Shown: one piece after another, positions 26,286 to 35,416 of the stretch
Position numbering within the stretch: the first letter of the stretch is position 1
Layout: the number at the start of each line of letters is the position of its first letter
Source of the DNA: Nitrospinaceae bacterium
GTDB lineage: Bacteria > Nitrospinota > Nitrospinia > Nitrospinales > VA-1
Direction of reading: 5' to 3'
Assembly: GCA_021604505.1 (NCBI GenBank)
Contig: BQJC01000002.1
Location: 558,001 to 622,000, forward strand
DNA length: 64,000 nt
Program-made: the position numbers and the translations under genes
Notes under the pieces: model-generated
What the model saw: only the letters and a program-made list of their open reading frames with translations
Told to the model about the DNA's origin: nothing
Databases searched by the model: none

Positions 26286-26320
26286 TTGAAAATTAAGGGC
26301 TAAAAAGATATAATAAGCCC
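26286..26320 (+). promoter_or_regulatory. Sigma-70-type promoter directly before nadB (leaderless transcript likely)
   Basis: TTGAAA at 26286-26291 and TATAAT at 26309-26314 are separated by exactly 17 bases. Only six bases lie between the -10 box and the nadB ATG at 26321, so transcription would begin at or beside the start codon. No ribosome-binding site is present between them, which fits a leaderless message. Confidence 0.6.
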
Positions 26321-27979
26321 ATGAAAATTTATAAGGATTTTCTGGTCATCGGCAGTGGAGTTGCAGGACTCACATATGCCCTCAAAGTTTCAGAATTTGG
26401 CTCCGTAGGCATTATCACTAAGGACGCGTTGGAGGAGTCTGCCACCAAATACGCCCAGGGAGGCATTGCCTCCGTCATGACCGACGACGACTCCTGCGAC
26501 CTTCACGCTCAGGACACCATTGAGGCGGGACGCGGATTGTGTCAGGAAGATGTGGTTCGCATCATTTGTAAGGAAGGTCCTGCACGGGTCCGGGAGCTGA
26601 TTGGGTTGGGAGCGCAGTTTGACCGTGTGCAGGGGAAAGGTTTTGATCTCAGCCGGGAAGGCGGCCATTCCAAACGCCGCATCCTGCATGCCACCGATCT
26701 CACCGGCTGGGAAATCGAACGCACGCTGATCGCCGCCGTTCATGAAAAACCCAACATCGAAATTTTTTCCCACCACATGGCCATCGATCTCATCACTCGC
26801 GCCAGAATGGACGCATCGGTAACCCCTGGAAGCCCTGAAGACGAATCTTTGGGGTCCTATGTACTCGATGCGAAAGACAACCAGGTCAAAACGTTTTTAT
26901 CCAAGGTGACTCTGCTTGCTTCCGGAGGGGCGGGAAAAGTGTATTTGTATACTTCCAACCCGGACACGGCGACAGGCGACGGTGTGGCCATCGCTTACCG
27001 GGCGGGGGTGAAAATCGCCAATATGGAATTTTTCCAGTTTCATCCCACCTGTCTGTTTCACCCGCAGGCCAAAGCGTTTTTAATTTCAGAGACCGTGCGC
27101 GGAGAGGGCGGCCTTTTGCGCCGGGGGAACGGGCAAACGTTCATGGAAAAATATCATCCGCTGGGGTGCCTGGCTCCCAGGGATGTCGTAGCGCGGGCCA
27201 TCGATTTTGAAATGAAACAAAGCGGTGAGGACTGTGTCTATTTAGACGTGACTCACATCGAAGGCTATCGAAGCCGCGAGCGGTTTCCGAATATTTATAA
27301 AACCTGTCTTGATTTCGGGTTCGACATGTCCAAAGAACCGATTCCTGTGGTTCCTGCGGCCCATTATATGTGCGGCGGAGTGGTGGTCGATGTCAACGGG
27401 CAAACCAATATCCGCGGCCTTCTGGCCAGTGGAGAGGTTTGCTACTCTGGGCTGCACGGCGCCAACCGGCTGGCGTCCAATTCATTGCTGGAAGGGCTGG
27501 TGATTTCTCACCGCGGAACCTCCAAAGCGATTTCTTTGTTGACCCGGCCCGGGTCTCTGGAAAAACTGCAAAAAGACATTCCCCAATGGGACAGCGGCAA
27601 CGCGGTGGACAGTGACGAATCGGTTGTCGTGTCCCACAATTGGGACGAGATACGAAGGCTCATGTGGAACTACGTGGGCATTGTTCGCTCCGACAAGCGC
27701 CTGCAACGGGCCAAACGCAGAATCAACCTGCTTCTGGATGAAATTCAGGAATATTACTGGAGCTTTAAAATCACCAAGGACACCCTTGAGTTGAGAAATA
27801 TTGCCATCACCGCACATTTGATCATTCAATCGGCCCTCCAGAGGAAAGAGAGCCGGGGGCTTCATTACAATCTGGACTTTCCCCAGAAAGACGATGAGAA
27901 CTGGAAACAGGATACCGTGTTGCAAGATACCACTCCCCGTCCCATAACCCAAAACCGGTTGAGAACCCCCTCCCAATGA
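26321..27979 (+). CDS. nadB: L-aspartate oxidase
   Basis: NadB oxidises L-aspartate to iminoaspartate for quinolinate synthesis, the first step of de novo NAD synthesis. The 552 residues have family length. FAD motifs are IGSGVAGLTYALK and ANRLASNSLLEGLV; KYAQGGIASVMTDDDS is the NadB signature, and EFFQFHPTCLF and ETVRGEGGLLRR belong to the active-site region shared with succinate dehydrogenase flavoproteins. The start overlaps the end of a good promoter. The stop overlaps the ftsK start by four bases. Confidence 0.94.
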   Translation: MKIYKDFLVIGSGVAGLTYALKVSEFGSVGIITKDALEESATKYAQGGIASVMTDDDSCDLHAQDTIEAGRGLCQEDVVRIICKEGPARVRELIGLGAQFDRVQGKGFDLSREGGHSKRRILHATDLTGWEIERTLIAAVHEKPNIEIFSHHMAIDLITRARMDASVTPGSPEDESLGSYVLDAKDNQVKTFLSKVTLLASGGAGKVYLYTSNPDTATGDGVAIAYRAGVKIANMEFFQFHPTCLFHPQAKAFLISETVRGEGGLLRRGNGQTFMEKYHPLGCLAPRDVVARAIDFEMKQSGEDCVYLDVTHIEGYRSRERFPNIYKTCLDFGFDMSKEPIPVVPAAHYMCGGVVVDVNGQTNIRGLLASGEVCYSGLHGANRLASNSLLEGLVISHRGTSKAISLLTRPGSLEKLQKDIPQWDSGNAVDSDESVVVSHNWDEIRRLMWNYVGIVRSDKRLQRAKRRINLLLDEIQEYYWSFKITKDTLELRNIAITAHLIIQSALQRKESRGLHYNLDFPQKDDENWKQDTVLQDTTPRPITQNRLRTPSQ

Positions 27980-30333
27980 ATGACAAAAACTTTTCAGGGT
28001 TGTTAAGGGATTTTTTCGGGATTCTGTTTGTTGCGCTGACGTTATTTTCCTTTCTTTCCCTGATCACTTATTCCCCCGGTGATCCCTCGCTCAACAACGC
28101 CGTCTCCGGCAAAAATAAAGTCGTCAACCTGGGCGGCCTGGTGGGGGCTTATATCTCCGATTCCCTGGTGCAGATGTTTGGCACCGGCGCTTTTTTCTTT
28201 CCCATTTTAACCTTAATACTCGGGTGGGCGTTTATTCGCGGCAAACAATTTGTGCATTGGCCCTGGGTGCTGTGTTCGGGGGTTTTATTCCTCATCAGTT
28301 TGTGTGCGCTGAGTGCGGCCTTGCTGGATGCGGATCTCTACTTTGGGAAAAAAGTTCAAAGCGGAGGTATGGCGGGGTCGCTATTGGGGTCGTTTTTGGT
28401 TCACTGGTTGAACAAGGGCGGCGCGGTGCTGACGCTCGCGACCTTTATGTTCCTGGCCCTTTTGGGAATGACGGGGATATCCGCCAACAGCCTCATTGAT
28501 GGCGTGCGAGACGCCGTTGCCGGTCTCTTCCGGTCGATGTTTAGTGCAGCGGGATCCGTCCGGGAAAGTTTCCATGAGTGGCGGGAGCAAATAAAAAATG
28601 ACCGCCTTCAAAGAGAAGAAAATGAGGAGGAGGAGGAAGAAGAAGAGCTGGTTGCCGAACCCATCATCATCGGTTCCACACCACCGCCCCTCATCATCCA
28701 ACCCGTGAAAAAGAATAATAAAAAAGTAGAAGAGGAGTTTGAAGAGGAAGAGGAGGATGAAGAAGAGTTCTATGTGGATGAAGAAGAATTGTTACCGGAT
28801 GAGGAAAGTGAGGAGTATTGCGTTCCTCCGGCATCCCTGTTGGAAGATGCTCCCGAACATGAAGATCCGGAAGAATTGCGGGAAGAAATTCTCGCCAACA
28901 GCGCCATTTTAGAACAGAAGCTGGCGGATTTCGGCATTCAGGGCCGGGTGGTGCAGGTCCTTCCGGGTCCCGTGATCACGCTGTTTGAATACGAACCGGC
29001 GCCGGGGATCAAAGTCAGCCGGATTTTGGGTCTGTCGGACGACCTCGCTCTGGCGATGCGCGCTACCAGTCTTCGAATTTTAGCGCCGGTGCCGGGGAAA
29101 CCGGTGGTGGGTATCGAAATTCCCAACACGAAAAAAGAGACGGTTTATTTCAAAGAGATCATCAATTGCGACGATTTTATGGAATCGGAATCGGTCCTTC
29201 CCCTTGCCATCGGCAAGGACAATATCGGTCAGCCTGTGGTTCAGGACCTGGCGACGATTCCGCATTTGTTGATGGCCGGATCGACGGGGTCGGGAAAGAG
29301 CGTCGGCATGAACGCCATGATATGCAGTATCCTGTTGAACGCGTCTCCCGATGAAGTGAAGATGATCATGATCGATCCAAAAATGCTGGAGTTGTCCATC
29401 TACGACGGCCTCCCGCACCTGATCGCACCCGTGGTCACCAACCCGAAAAAGGCGGCGGGTGCCCTGCAATGGGCGGTAGCCGAAATGGAAGCCCGCTACA
29501 AGATGATGGCCGAAGCGGGCGTTCGAAACATCAAGGGGTTCAACGAGCACGTGGAAGTTCTTGAGGAAGAGTACGATGAGAAAATTCTTGCGGCGGAGAA
29601 ATTGCGTCTTAAAAACTCCAAGGTTGAAGATGACGACGAGGAAGAGGATGACGATGACATCCCCGAACCACCAATGAAACTTCCTTATATAGTGATCCTC
29701 ATCGATGAGTTGGCGGATTTGATGATGGTCGCCGGCAAGGGAGTGGAGGAGTGTCTGACTCGATTGGCGCAAATGGCAAGAGCCGCAGGCATTCATTTGA
29801 TCGTTGCCACCCAGCGGCCTTCGGTGGATGTTTTAACGGGTATCATCAAGGCCAATTTTCCTGCGCGTATTGCCTACAAGGTCATTTCAAGAGTGGACTC
29901 GCGCACGATCTTAGACAGCATGGGAGCGGATAAGCTTCTCGGAAAGGGGGATATGTTGTTTCTCCCGCCAGGCACGTCCCGATTGCGGAGGATTCACGGA
30001 TGTATGGTGAGCGACGATGAAATCAACCGGATCGTCGATTATATAAAGAAACAACAATCTCCGGATTATGAGGAAAATATTTTCGACTCGGTTGCTCTCG
30101 AGGAAGAAGAGGCTGAGGAAGAGGAGGAGTTCGATGAAAAATATGATGAGGCCGTGGCGCTGGTCGCGAAAGAAAGACAGGCATCGATTTCCTATATCCA
30201 GAGAAGAATGCGTATCGGCTACAACCGCGCGGCTAGAATTGTCGAATGCATGGAAAGAGAGGGTGTGGTGGGGCCGTCAGATGGATCCCGGCCGCGCGAG
30301 GTCTATGTCAAACCTATATTATTGGAAGACTAA
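27976..30333 (+). CDS. ftsK: FtsK/SpoIIIE-family DNA translocase
   Basis: Four N-terminal membrane helices (residues about 15-170) anchor the protein at the division septum. The linker (about 205-300) is extremely acidic with long Glu runs. The motor has the alpha domain (ALRATSL-type region, GKPVVGIEIPN), the Walker A GSTGSGKSVGMN, the Walker B VILIDELADLMM and VATQRPSVDVLTGIIKANFP. The C-terminal winged-helix gamma domain (ISYIQRRMRIGYNRAARIVE) reads polar sequences to steer chromosome translocation. Odd points are an acidic insertion (EDDDEEEDDDDIPEPP) between the motor motifs and a second Glu-rich run before gamma. It overlaps nadB by four bases. Confidence 0.94.
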   Translation: MNDKNFSGLLRDFFGILFVALTLFSFLSLITYSPGDPSLNNAVSGKNKVVNLGGLVGAYISDSLVQMFGTGAFFFPILTLILGWAFIRGKQFVHWPWVLCSGVLFLISLCALSAALLDADLYFGKKVQSGGMAGSLLGSFLVHWLNKGGAVLTLATFMFLALLGMTGISANSLIDGVRDAVAGLFRSMFSAAGSVRESFHEWREQIKNDRLQREENEEEEEEEELVAEPIIIGSTPPPLIIQPVKKNNKKVEEEFEEEEEDEEEFYVDEEELLPDEESEEYCVPPASLLEDAPEHEDPEELREEILANSAILEQKLADFGIQGRVVQVLPGPVITLFEYEPAPGIKVSRILGLSDDLALAMRATSLRILAPVPGKPVVGIEIPNTKKETVYFKEIINCDDFMESESVLPLAIGKDNIGQPVVQDLATIPHLLMAGSTGSGKSVGMNAMICSILLNASPDEVKMIMIDPKMLELSIYDGLPHLIAPVVTNPKKAAGALQWAVAEMEARYKMMAEAGVRNIKGFNEHVEVLEEEYDEKILAAEKLRLKNSKVEDDDEEEDDDDIPEPPMKLPYIVILIDELADLMMVAGKGVEECLTRLAQMARAAGIHLIVATQRPSVDVLTGIIKANFPARIAYKVISRVDSRTILDSMGADKLLGKGDMLFLPPGTSRLRRIHGCMVSDDEINRIVDYIKKQQSPDYEENIFDSVALEEEEAEEEEEFDEKYDEAVALVAKERQASISYIQRRMRIGYNRAARIVECMEREGVVGPSDGSRPREVYVKPILLED

Positions 30334-30334
30334 A

Positions 30335-31213
30335 ATGACTCACTACCGGGCTGTCGCAGCGTTTTTTCTTCTCTTTGCGGTGCTGGTGTCCGCAACGGCC
30401 GAGGCTGGAATGTACTCGTGGACGGATGACAAGGGCGCCATTCATTTTACAGACGATGTCCATAAAATCCCGGAAGAATACCGCCAGGGGGACAAGCGTT
30501 TCAAAAAATACCGGTCCGCCCGTCCGCCTTCCTCTCTCCCCCTGTTGGAGAAGCCGGTGCCATCCTCGTATTCGCCAGGAATCTCCGGGGCTCGGGAATA
30601 TGTGGTTCCGATGATTTCAACAGACAGTGGAAATTTTTTGGTGGAAGTCACTTTTAATAATCGCGTTAAAGCCAACTTAATGGTGGATACCGGCGCTTCA
30701 CTGGTGACGATTTCAGGCAGGCTGGCAAAGAAACTGGGATATCGATTTGGTTCCAAAGCGCCGCAGATTCCATTTACAACTGCCGGAGGCGTCGTGTGGA
30801 TGCCGATGCTGGCTTTGGACAATGTGAAAATCGGAGGCGCCGGAGTGGACCTGGTGGAAGCCAGCGTCAACGACCATTTGGGCGAAATTGACGGACTTTT
30901 GGGTATGAGTTTTCTCGGGGATTTCCGCATGGAAATGGACAAGTCGCGTTCGCAAATGATATTAAGACCCATCGGGAATCCCAGCGATCGCCAATGGGCC
31001 GGAAAACCGGGCCTCTGGTGGGAGACGCGTTTTTCAGGGTATGTCCGGAAAATTAAGGACTTTCAGGCCGAGGCAAAAACCATGCAACAGTCGGGACATC
31101 CCATGGCGGGAAATATCGAAAGAATGGTCGGTTTTTATGAAGACCTTCACAGCAAGCTGGACCAGGTTGCTTCCCGGGCAGGGGTTCCCATGCTCCATCG
31201 TTCTTATCCCTAG
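30335..31213 (+). CDS. Exported retropepsin-like aspartic protease with N-terminal DUF4124
   Basis: The ATG at 30335 follows the ftsK stop by one base. Residues 1-24 are a signal peptide (FFLLFAVLVSATAEA). Residues 25-60 (GMYSWTDDKGAIHFTDD) are a DUF4124 domain. Residues about 95-210 contain NLMVDTGASLVTISGRLAKK, the D-T-G-A catalytic triad of clan AA retropepsin-like proteases (TIGR02281-like), then EIDGLLGMSFLGDF. The C-terminal 70 residues are helical. A single Asp per chain suggests it works as a dimer in the periplasm. The substrate is unknown. Confidence 0.82.
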   Translation: MTHYRAVAAFFLLFAVLVSATAEAGMYSWTDDKGAIHFTDDVHKIPEEYRQGDKRFKKYRSARPPSSLPLLEKPVPSSYSPGISGAREYVVPMISTDSGNFLVEVTFNNRVKANLMVDTGASLVTISGRLAKKLGYRFGSKAPQIPFTTAGGVVWMPMLALDNVKIGGAGVDLVEASVNDHLGEIDGLLGMSFLGDFRMEMDKSRSQMILRPIGNPSDRQWAGKPGLWWETRFSGYVRKIKDFQAEAKTMQQSGHPMAGNIERMVGFYEDLHSKLDQVASRAGVPMLHRSYP

Positions 31214-31221
31214 CAGTCACA

Positions 31222-32016
31222 TTGCAAACCGAATTTTCTCCTTCAAAAAACGCATCCGGACGGGCGGAATCCCCCGTTCTTTTCATTTTAATGGGGGCGA
31301 GCAATCTGGCGCGGGGTTATACCGCATTGGTGAACTGTCTCGCTCGTTGTCTGCACCCTCGCCCCATTGAGGTACTGCACGCAATGGGTCCGGGCCGCGG
31401 GTATTGTAGAGAAGGCGGGGTGTTCCACATTGTTTATCCTCCGATTGGCATCAGCGGACTCCTAAGCGCCGCTGGCGAACGCGCAACAAATGCTTCCAGA
31501 GTCATCGCCCTGATCACCGATATCGGTAACGATATTATGTACAATGTCCCGGCATCAGAAATCATTTTCTGCCTGGACGGTATGCTGAACGATCTGAATA
31601 GAATGGGTGCAAAAATTTTTGTCAATCCGATTCCCCTGGTCATCGAAGAGGATGTATCCGAGTTGCAGTTTAGAATCCTTCGCCGGGTATTTTTTCCGCA
31701 AAGTCCCGTCGATTATTCCGGCGCGGCGGACGCCGTGCGCGAAATCAATCAATTTTTGCAGGAATCGGCAGGCGAACGCATCCATCTTTTACCCAGTGCA
31801 AAAGATTTCTGCGGTGCCGATAAAATCCATTATAGTATGCTTCGAAGTCACAAAGCCTGGTCCAACGTGGCGGAGGCGTTGCTCCGCGAGCTGTCGTTGG
31901 AGAAAGCGGGTGAAGTGAGCCCTTTTTCTGCCTGGTGCGCTTTATTCGCCAATATGGGGCGCGTGTTTTTTTGCGACATGATCCCTGTCCGGAAAAAAAA
32001 TCCAGGCACTTTTTAG
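31222..32016 (+). CDS. SGNH/GDSL-hydrolase-like protein
   Basis: ILMGASNLARGYTALV (block I with Ser), ITDIGNDIMYN (GxND-like block III) and DKIHYSMLRSH (Asp-x-x-His block V) give the pattern of an SGNH esterase, but the spacing and core differ from standard families, so I do not assign a substrate. The frame opens at a TTG at 31222 with no ribosome-binding site. The first strand VLFILMGAS must be translated, so the start cannot lie beyond about 31275. It has 264 residues. The next gene, plsC-like, starts 11 bases later. Confidence 0.55.
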   Translation: MQTEFSPSKNASGRAESPVLFILMGASNLARGYTALVNCLARCLHPRPIEVLHAMGPGRGYCREGGVFHIVYPPIGISGLLSAAGERATNASRVIALITDIGNDIMYNVPASEIIFCLDGMLNDLNRMGAKIFVNPIPLVIEEDVSELQFRILRRVFFPQSPVDYSGAADAVREINQFLQESAGERIHLLPSAKDFCGADKIHYSMLRSHKAWSNVAEALLRELSLEKAGEVSPFSAWCALFANMGRVFFCDMIPVRKKNPGTF

Positions 32017-32026
32017 GATTTTTGTA

Positions 32027-32785
32027 ATGGGTACTCTGCTTGCGGTCGCACGGACGGCGGCAATTTTTTTAGTCTATTTGGGGTTCGCGGTCATTGGAGG
32101 CGTGCTGGCGTTGTCCCGGTTTTTATCGACAAAACGCCGCCACCAACTCATTTCCGGTTTCACCAGGCAGTGGGCGCGTTGCTCCTGTTTCATTTTTAAT
32201 ATACGGGTCCGAGTTGTCGGAGCATTGAAGGATTCTCCGGGTTCTCTCATCGTGGCCAATCATATAGGCACGCCAGATATTTTTGTGCTGGGAAGTTGTT
32301 TTTCAGGTTTTTTCGTGTCGAAAGCGGAAATTTCCCGATGGCCCCTGATTCGCTTATTAGCCCATATTGGCAAAACTATATTCGCCGAACGAAGTAAGCG
32401 GCATCAGGTGAAAGAAATCGTCAGGCAAATGCACGAGCGGCTGGAGGGAGGATCTTCCGTTATCTTATTCCCGGAAGGAGGGGCCACCGACGGCCAACAG
32501 GTCATAGACTTTAAACCGTCTCCCTTCGAAGCCGCGGTTCTGGCCAAAAGTCCCGTGGTTCCCGTCACGATCATTTACCACGATCCGAACAAGCCATCCA
32601 TTGCCTGTTGGAATCAAATCCCCTTCCTGGAGCATATGTTACGTCTATTGAAAAATCCGCGGTTGGATGCTACCGTTTATCTCCATGAACCCATTGCAGG
32701 GGAAGCGGACCGCAGAAAACTGGCCCAAGCCAGTTGCCGCGTCATCCGGGAAATGCATCGCGAGAAAACGTTGCCTGGAAAATGA
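32027..32785 (+). CDS. plsC: 1-acyl-sn-glycerol-3-phosphate acyltransferase
   Basis: The active-site H(x4)D is in ANHIGTPDIFVLG and the acceptor-binding motif is in LFPEGGATDG, followed by VVPVTIIYHDP. These are the blocks of the PlsC/LPLAT family (252 residues). One N-terminal membrane helix (residues 8-30) anchors it in the inner membrane, where it acylates lysophosphatidic acid. AGGA precedes the ATG. Other LPLAT acyl acceptors cannot be excluded. Confidence 0.85.
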   Translation: MGTLLAVARTAAIFLVYLGFAVIGGVLALSRFLSTKRRHQLISGFTRQWARCSCFIFNIRVRVVGALKDSPGSLIVANHIGTPDIFVLGSCFSGFFVSKAEISRWPLIRLLAHIGKTIFAERSKRHQVKEIVRQMHERLEGGSSVILFPEGGATDGQQVIDFKPSPFEAAVLAKSPVVPVTIIYHDPNKPSIACWNQIPFLEHMLRLLKNPRLDATVYLHEPIAGEADRRKLAQASCRVIREMHREKTLPGK

Positions 32786-32844
32786 AAATACAGAAGAAGT
32801 TCAAATAGGCTGTCCTAATAAGAAATTCATTCACGGTGGAGAAA

Positions 32845-33351
32845 ATGATTCATCCCTTTAAAGAAAAGAAACCTGAAATCGATCCTTCGGCGATGATAAT
32901 GGAAAGCGCCCAAATCATCGGTGATGTGACTATTGGAGAAGAAAGCAGTGTCTGGTTCAACGCGGTGATCCGGGGCGACGTCAATCATATTCGCATCGGC
33001 AAGTACACGAATATCCAGGACGGCTGTGTGCTGCACGTGGCCAGAAAAACCCTTCCTTTGATCGTTGGCGACGAAGTGACCGTTGGGCACAACGTCACGC
33101 TTCACGCTTGCACCATTGGATCTCAATGTCTGATCGGCATGGGAGCCATCGTCATGGACGGTGTGGAGGTGGGAGAAAACTCGATCGTTGGAGCAGGAGC
33201 GTTAGTCACCCCTGGAACCAATATTCCACCCCGCAGTCTGGTGACCGGCTCGCCGGCCCGGGTGAAACGCGAGTTGACCGAAGAAGAAATCCGAGGCATT
33301 CGCGAATCCGCCGCCAACTATGTCGGTGACATAGAAAATTATTTAGACTGA
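32845..33351 (+). CDS. Gamma-carbonic-anhydrase-like hexapeptide-repeat protein
   Basis: Left-handed beta-helix repeats run through the protein (VIRGDVNHIRIGKYTNIQDG). The three zinc-ligand His positions of the gamma-class family appear in CVLHV and VGHNVTLH. At 168 residues it belongs to the YrdA/PaaY/CaiE-like group, of which some members are active carbonic anhydrases and some are not. The ATG at 32845 follows GGTGGAG closely; a GTG at 32836 in frame is possible. It lies eight bases upstream of the MTAP-type gene. Confidence 0.85.
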   Translation: MIHPFKEKKPEIDPSAMIMESAQIIGDVTIGEESSVWFNAVIRGDVNHIRIGKYTNIQDGCVLHVARKTLPLIVGDEVTVGHNVTLHACTIGSQCLIGMGAIVMDGVEVGENSIVGAGALVTPGTNIPPRSLVTGSPARVKRELTEEEIRGIRESAANYVGDIENYLD

Positions 33352-33358
33352 CTAAAGA

Positions 33359-34234
33359 ATGAAAGTAACATTGGCGGTCATAGGCGGGAGTGGCGCGTAT
33401 CATTTACTTGTAGATAAATTGTTGGGCGAGGAAAAAGAATGCGCGGTTTTGAAAACTCCGTTCGGAGACAGTGCTCCCATTCATCGCTTTGCGTTTGACG
33501 ATACGGAGTTTTTATTTTTGTCTCGGCATGGGGAGAAAGACTATTCGCTCACCGCGCCCTTTGTCAATTACCGCGCCAACCTTTACGCTCTTAAAGAATG
33601 CGGCGTCGAGCGCATCATCGCGTGGTCCGGTCCCGGAATTATCAATACGGCATTTAAACCGGGAGAGTTTGTGGTTCCTAACGATCTGATCGATGAAACG
33701 AGAAACCGCGAAGCCACTTTTTTTAAAGACAAAGGCATCGGCTTCATTCGCCAGAACCAACCCTTTTGTCCTGAGATTCGTCATGTCTTGCACGAATCGG
33801 TGCATCGCTCAGGAATTGCGCATCATGAAGAGGCGGTGTATGCCTGCACAGAGGGCCCCAGATTGGAATCCCCGGCGGAGATTCGGAAACTTCGAATTCT
33901 GGGTGCCGACCTGGTAGGCATGACTCTGATTCCGGAAACCTTTCTCGCCAGAGAACTTGAGATGTGTTATGCGCCGGTGTGCTACCTGACCAATTATGCA
34001 GAAGGGGTGGTTCCCAGGAAATTTCAGAAGGGACAACTTTTTGAGGGAATGCAAACAAAAGAGGAGCGCGTGTCGGTGGAGGAATCGATCCGCCGGTTTC
34101 CGGTTTTGCTGCTTGGAAGTTTTCAAGCCTTGAAAGAAATGCACCGGGCCTGCAATTGTAAAGAGGCTCTCAGGCGCTACAAGGATAAAGGAATGATCGG
34201 TGACGATTGGCACGAGTGGATCGGTTCTCCTTAG
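33359..34234 (+). CDS. MTAP/PNP-family nucleoside phosphorylase
   Basis: AVIGGSGAYHLL (phosphate-binding loop), LSRHGEKDYSLTAPFVNYRAN, ACTEGPRLESPAEIRKL and VGMTLIPETFLARELEMCYA are diagnostic of the methylthioadenosine or methylthioinosine phosphorylase group (291 residues). It would split 5'-methylthioadenosine, a by-product of polyamine and autoinducer synthesis, with phosphate. The SGPGIINTAFKPGEF segment differs from the usual MTAP 'saVGSL...kPGd', so the preferred base is uncertain. Confidence 0.82.
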   Translation: MKVTLAVIGGSGAYHLLVDKLLGEEKECAVLKTPFGDSAPIHRFAFDDTEFLFLSRHGEKDYSLTAPFVNYRANLYALKECGVERIIAWSGPGIINTAFKPGEFVVPNDLIDETRNREATFFKDKGIGFIRQNQPFCPEIRHVLHESVHRSGIAHHEEAVYACTEGPRLESPAEIRKLRILGADLVGMTLIPETFLARELEMCYAPVCYLTNYAEGVVPRKFQKGQLFEGMQTKEERVSVEESIRRFPVLLLGSFQALKEMHRACNCKEALRRYKDKGMIGDDWHEWIGSP

Positions 34235-34256
34235 TGGAGGTGAAAATCGGCTCCCA

Positions 34257-34568
34257 TCATTCAGCCGGGTAAACTCCTCTCCAGGCTTCGAATCCACCGG
34301 TCATGCTGTAGACCTCCCTGAACCCCTGTTCTGCAAAGTACGCGGCTGCCCCTTGACTGGATATGCCGTGATAGCAACACACAACCAGAGGCTTTTCCTT
34401 GTCGGTGTTTTCAGTGAACTCTTTAACCGTATCGTCGTTCACCGGGACAGCGGAGGGGATGTGTCCGCTGGAATAAGATCCAGGATCGCGAATGTCCACG
34501 ATGTGGGCGCTTTTTTGATCCACCATTTCCTTGACCTTATGGATATCTATTTCTTGAAAGGGCGGCAT
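34257..34568 (-). CDS. Single-domain rhodanese, GlpE-like
   Basis: This 103-residue protein has HIVDIRDPGSYSSGHIPSAV, the active-site loop VVCCYHGISSQGAA with the catalytic Cys, and YSMTGGFEAWRG. This is the GlpE-type rhodanese arrangement (CYHGxSS). It transfers sulfane sulphur from thiosulfate or persulfides. GGAGAA lies three bases before the ATG. It converges on the MTAP-type gene with 22 bases between the stops. Confidence 0.88.
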   Translation of the reverse strand: MPPFQEIDIHKVKEMVDQKSAHIVDIRDPGSYSSGHIPSAVPVNDDTVKEFTENTDKEKPLVVCCYHGISSQGAAAYFAEQGFREVYSMTGGFEAWRGVYPAE

Positions 34569-34639
34569 GGCTTCTCCATAATGATTCGTCGGTAAATTAT
34601 TCCATTAAGATATCATAACTTTCGCCCGGAAGCTGAAAA

Positions 34640-35350
34640 ATGGCCCACCCGAACCTAGCAGAATTGGAAAACGCGGTAAAATCGGCTCGAGAACACCAGG
34701 ACTTAAAAGCAGAGGTTTCAGCCTTAAGACAATTGGGTTCTTTGTACCAGCGAAACCGGCAGTTCACCAAAGCCGCGTCCTGTCTTTTGAAAGCCATAAC
34801 GATTGTCGAAAAGACAGGAAACGATCAAGATCTGGCGGTGGTTGAGGCTCATCTGGGGTGTGTTTACTGGGAGATGGCACAGTTGAAAAAGGCCATGACC
34901 TGTTTTCAGAAAGCATTGAAAGTTCAAAAACAAAATCAGAGTGCAAGCGGTCAGATGGGCCTATTGACTCTTTTGGGAATTTCCCATTGGCGAAAATGCC
35001 AATGGGAAGAAGGTCTTTCCTTTTTCAAAGAAGCGCTGAGTTTACGAAAAACCCAGGACCTAAAAGCCGGAAAACCCTCAGAGGCTGAAGAAGAATTCTC
35101 CGTTCTTTCCGAAGCTTTGGAACGGGGAGTCACCACTCTGCAAAATCGCATCCGTTTAGGTCGAGAGCAAAATGATCCTTTAAAAATTCTGCAACCCATT
35201 TTCTCCATGATCCCTCTTTATCTGTTCACGGGAAGAAGAAAGGGGGTTGACTCTCTTCTAAAAGAAGCAGGCACTCTGGCAGAGCAGTTGCAGAAAAAAG
35301 ATGTTCTGGATGCAATCCCTCGGTTGAGAGAATTGAGCGAGAATTATTGA
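34640..35350 (+). CDS. TPR protein, cytoplasmic
   Basis: This 236-residue protein has no signal peptide and is composed of helical TPR units: LKAEVSALRQLGSLYQRNRQ, KAASCLLKAITIVEKTGND, AHLGCVYWEMAQLKKAMTCF and GISHWRKCQWEEGLSFFKEA. GGAAG lies before the ATG. A scaffolding or interaction role is likely; no partner is evident. It is divergent from the rhodanese gene, with 71 bases between the two starts. Confidence 0.75.
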   Translation: MAHPNLAELENAVKSAREHQDLKAEVSALRQLGSLYQRNRQFTKAASCLLKAITIVEKTGNDQDLAVVEAHLGCVYWEMAQLKKAMTCFQKALKVQKQNQSASGQMGLLTLLGISHWRKCQWEEGLSFFKEALSLRKTQDLKAGKPSEAEEEFSVLSEALERGVTTLQNRIRLGREQNDPLKILQPIFSMIPLYLFTGRRKGVDSLLKEAGTLAEQLQKKDVLDAIPRLRELSENY

Positions 35351-35416
35351 TGGCTTTTTGTGATCCTTGATAATAAAACAAGAATCTTTACACCGAAAAC
35401 TATATAATCTATCCCA

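Noticed and set aside
30068-30334. An N-terminal extension of the retropepsin-like protein into ftsK
   Set aside because: It overlaps the end of ftsK in another frame, and a signal peptide begins exactly at the ATG at 30335.
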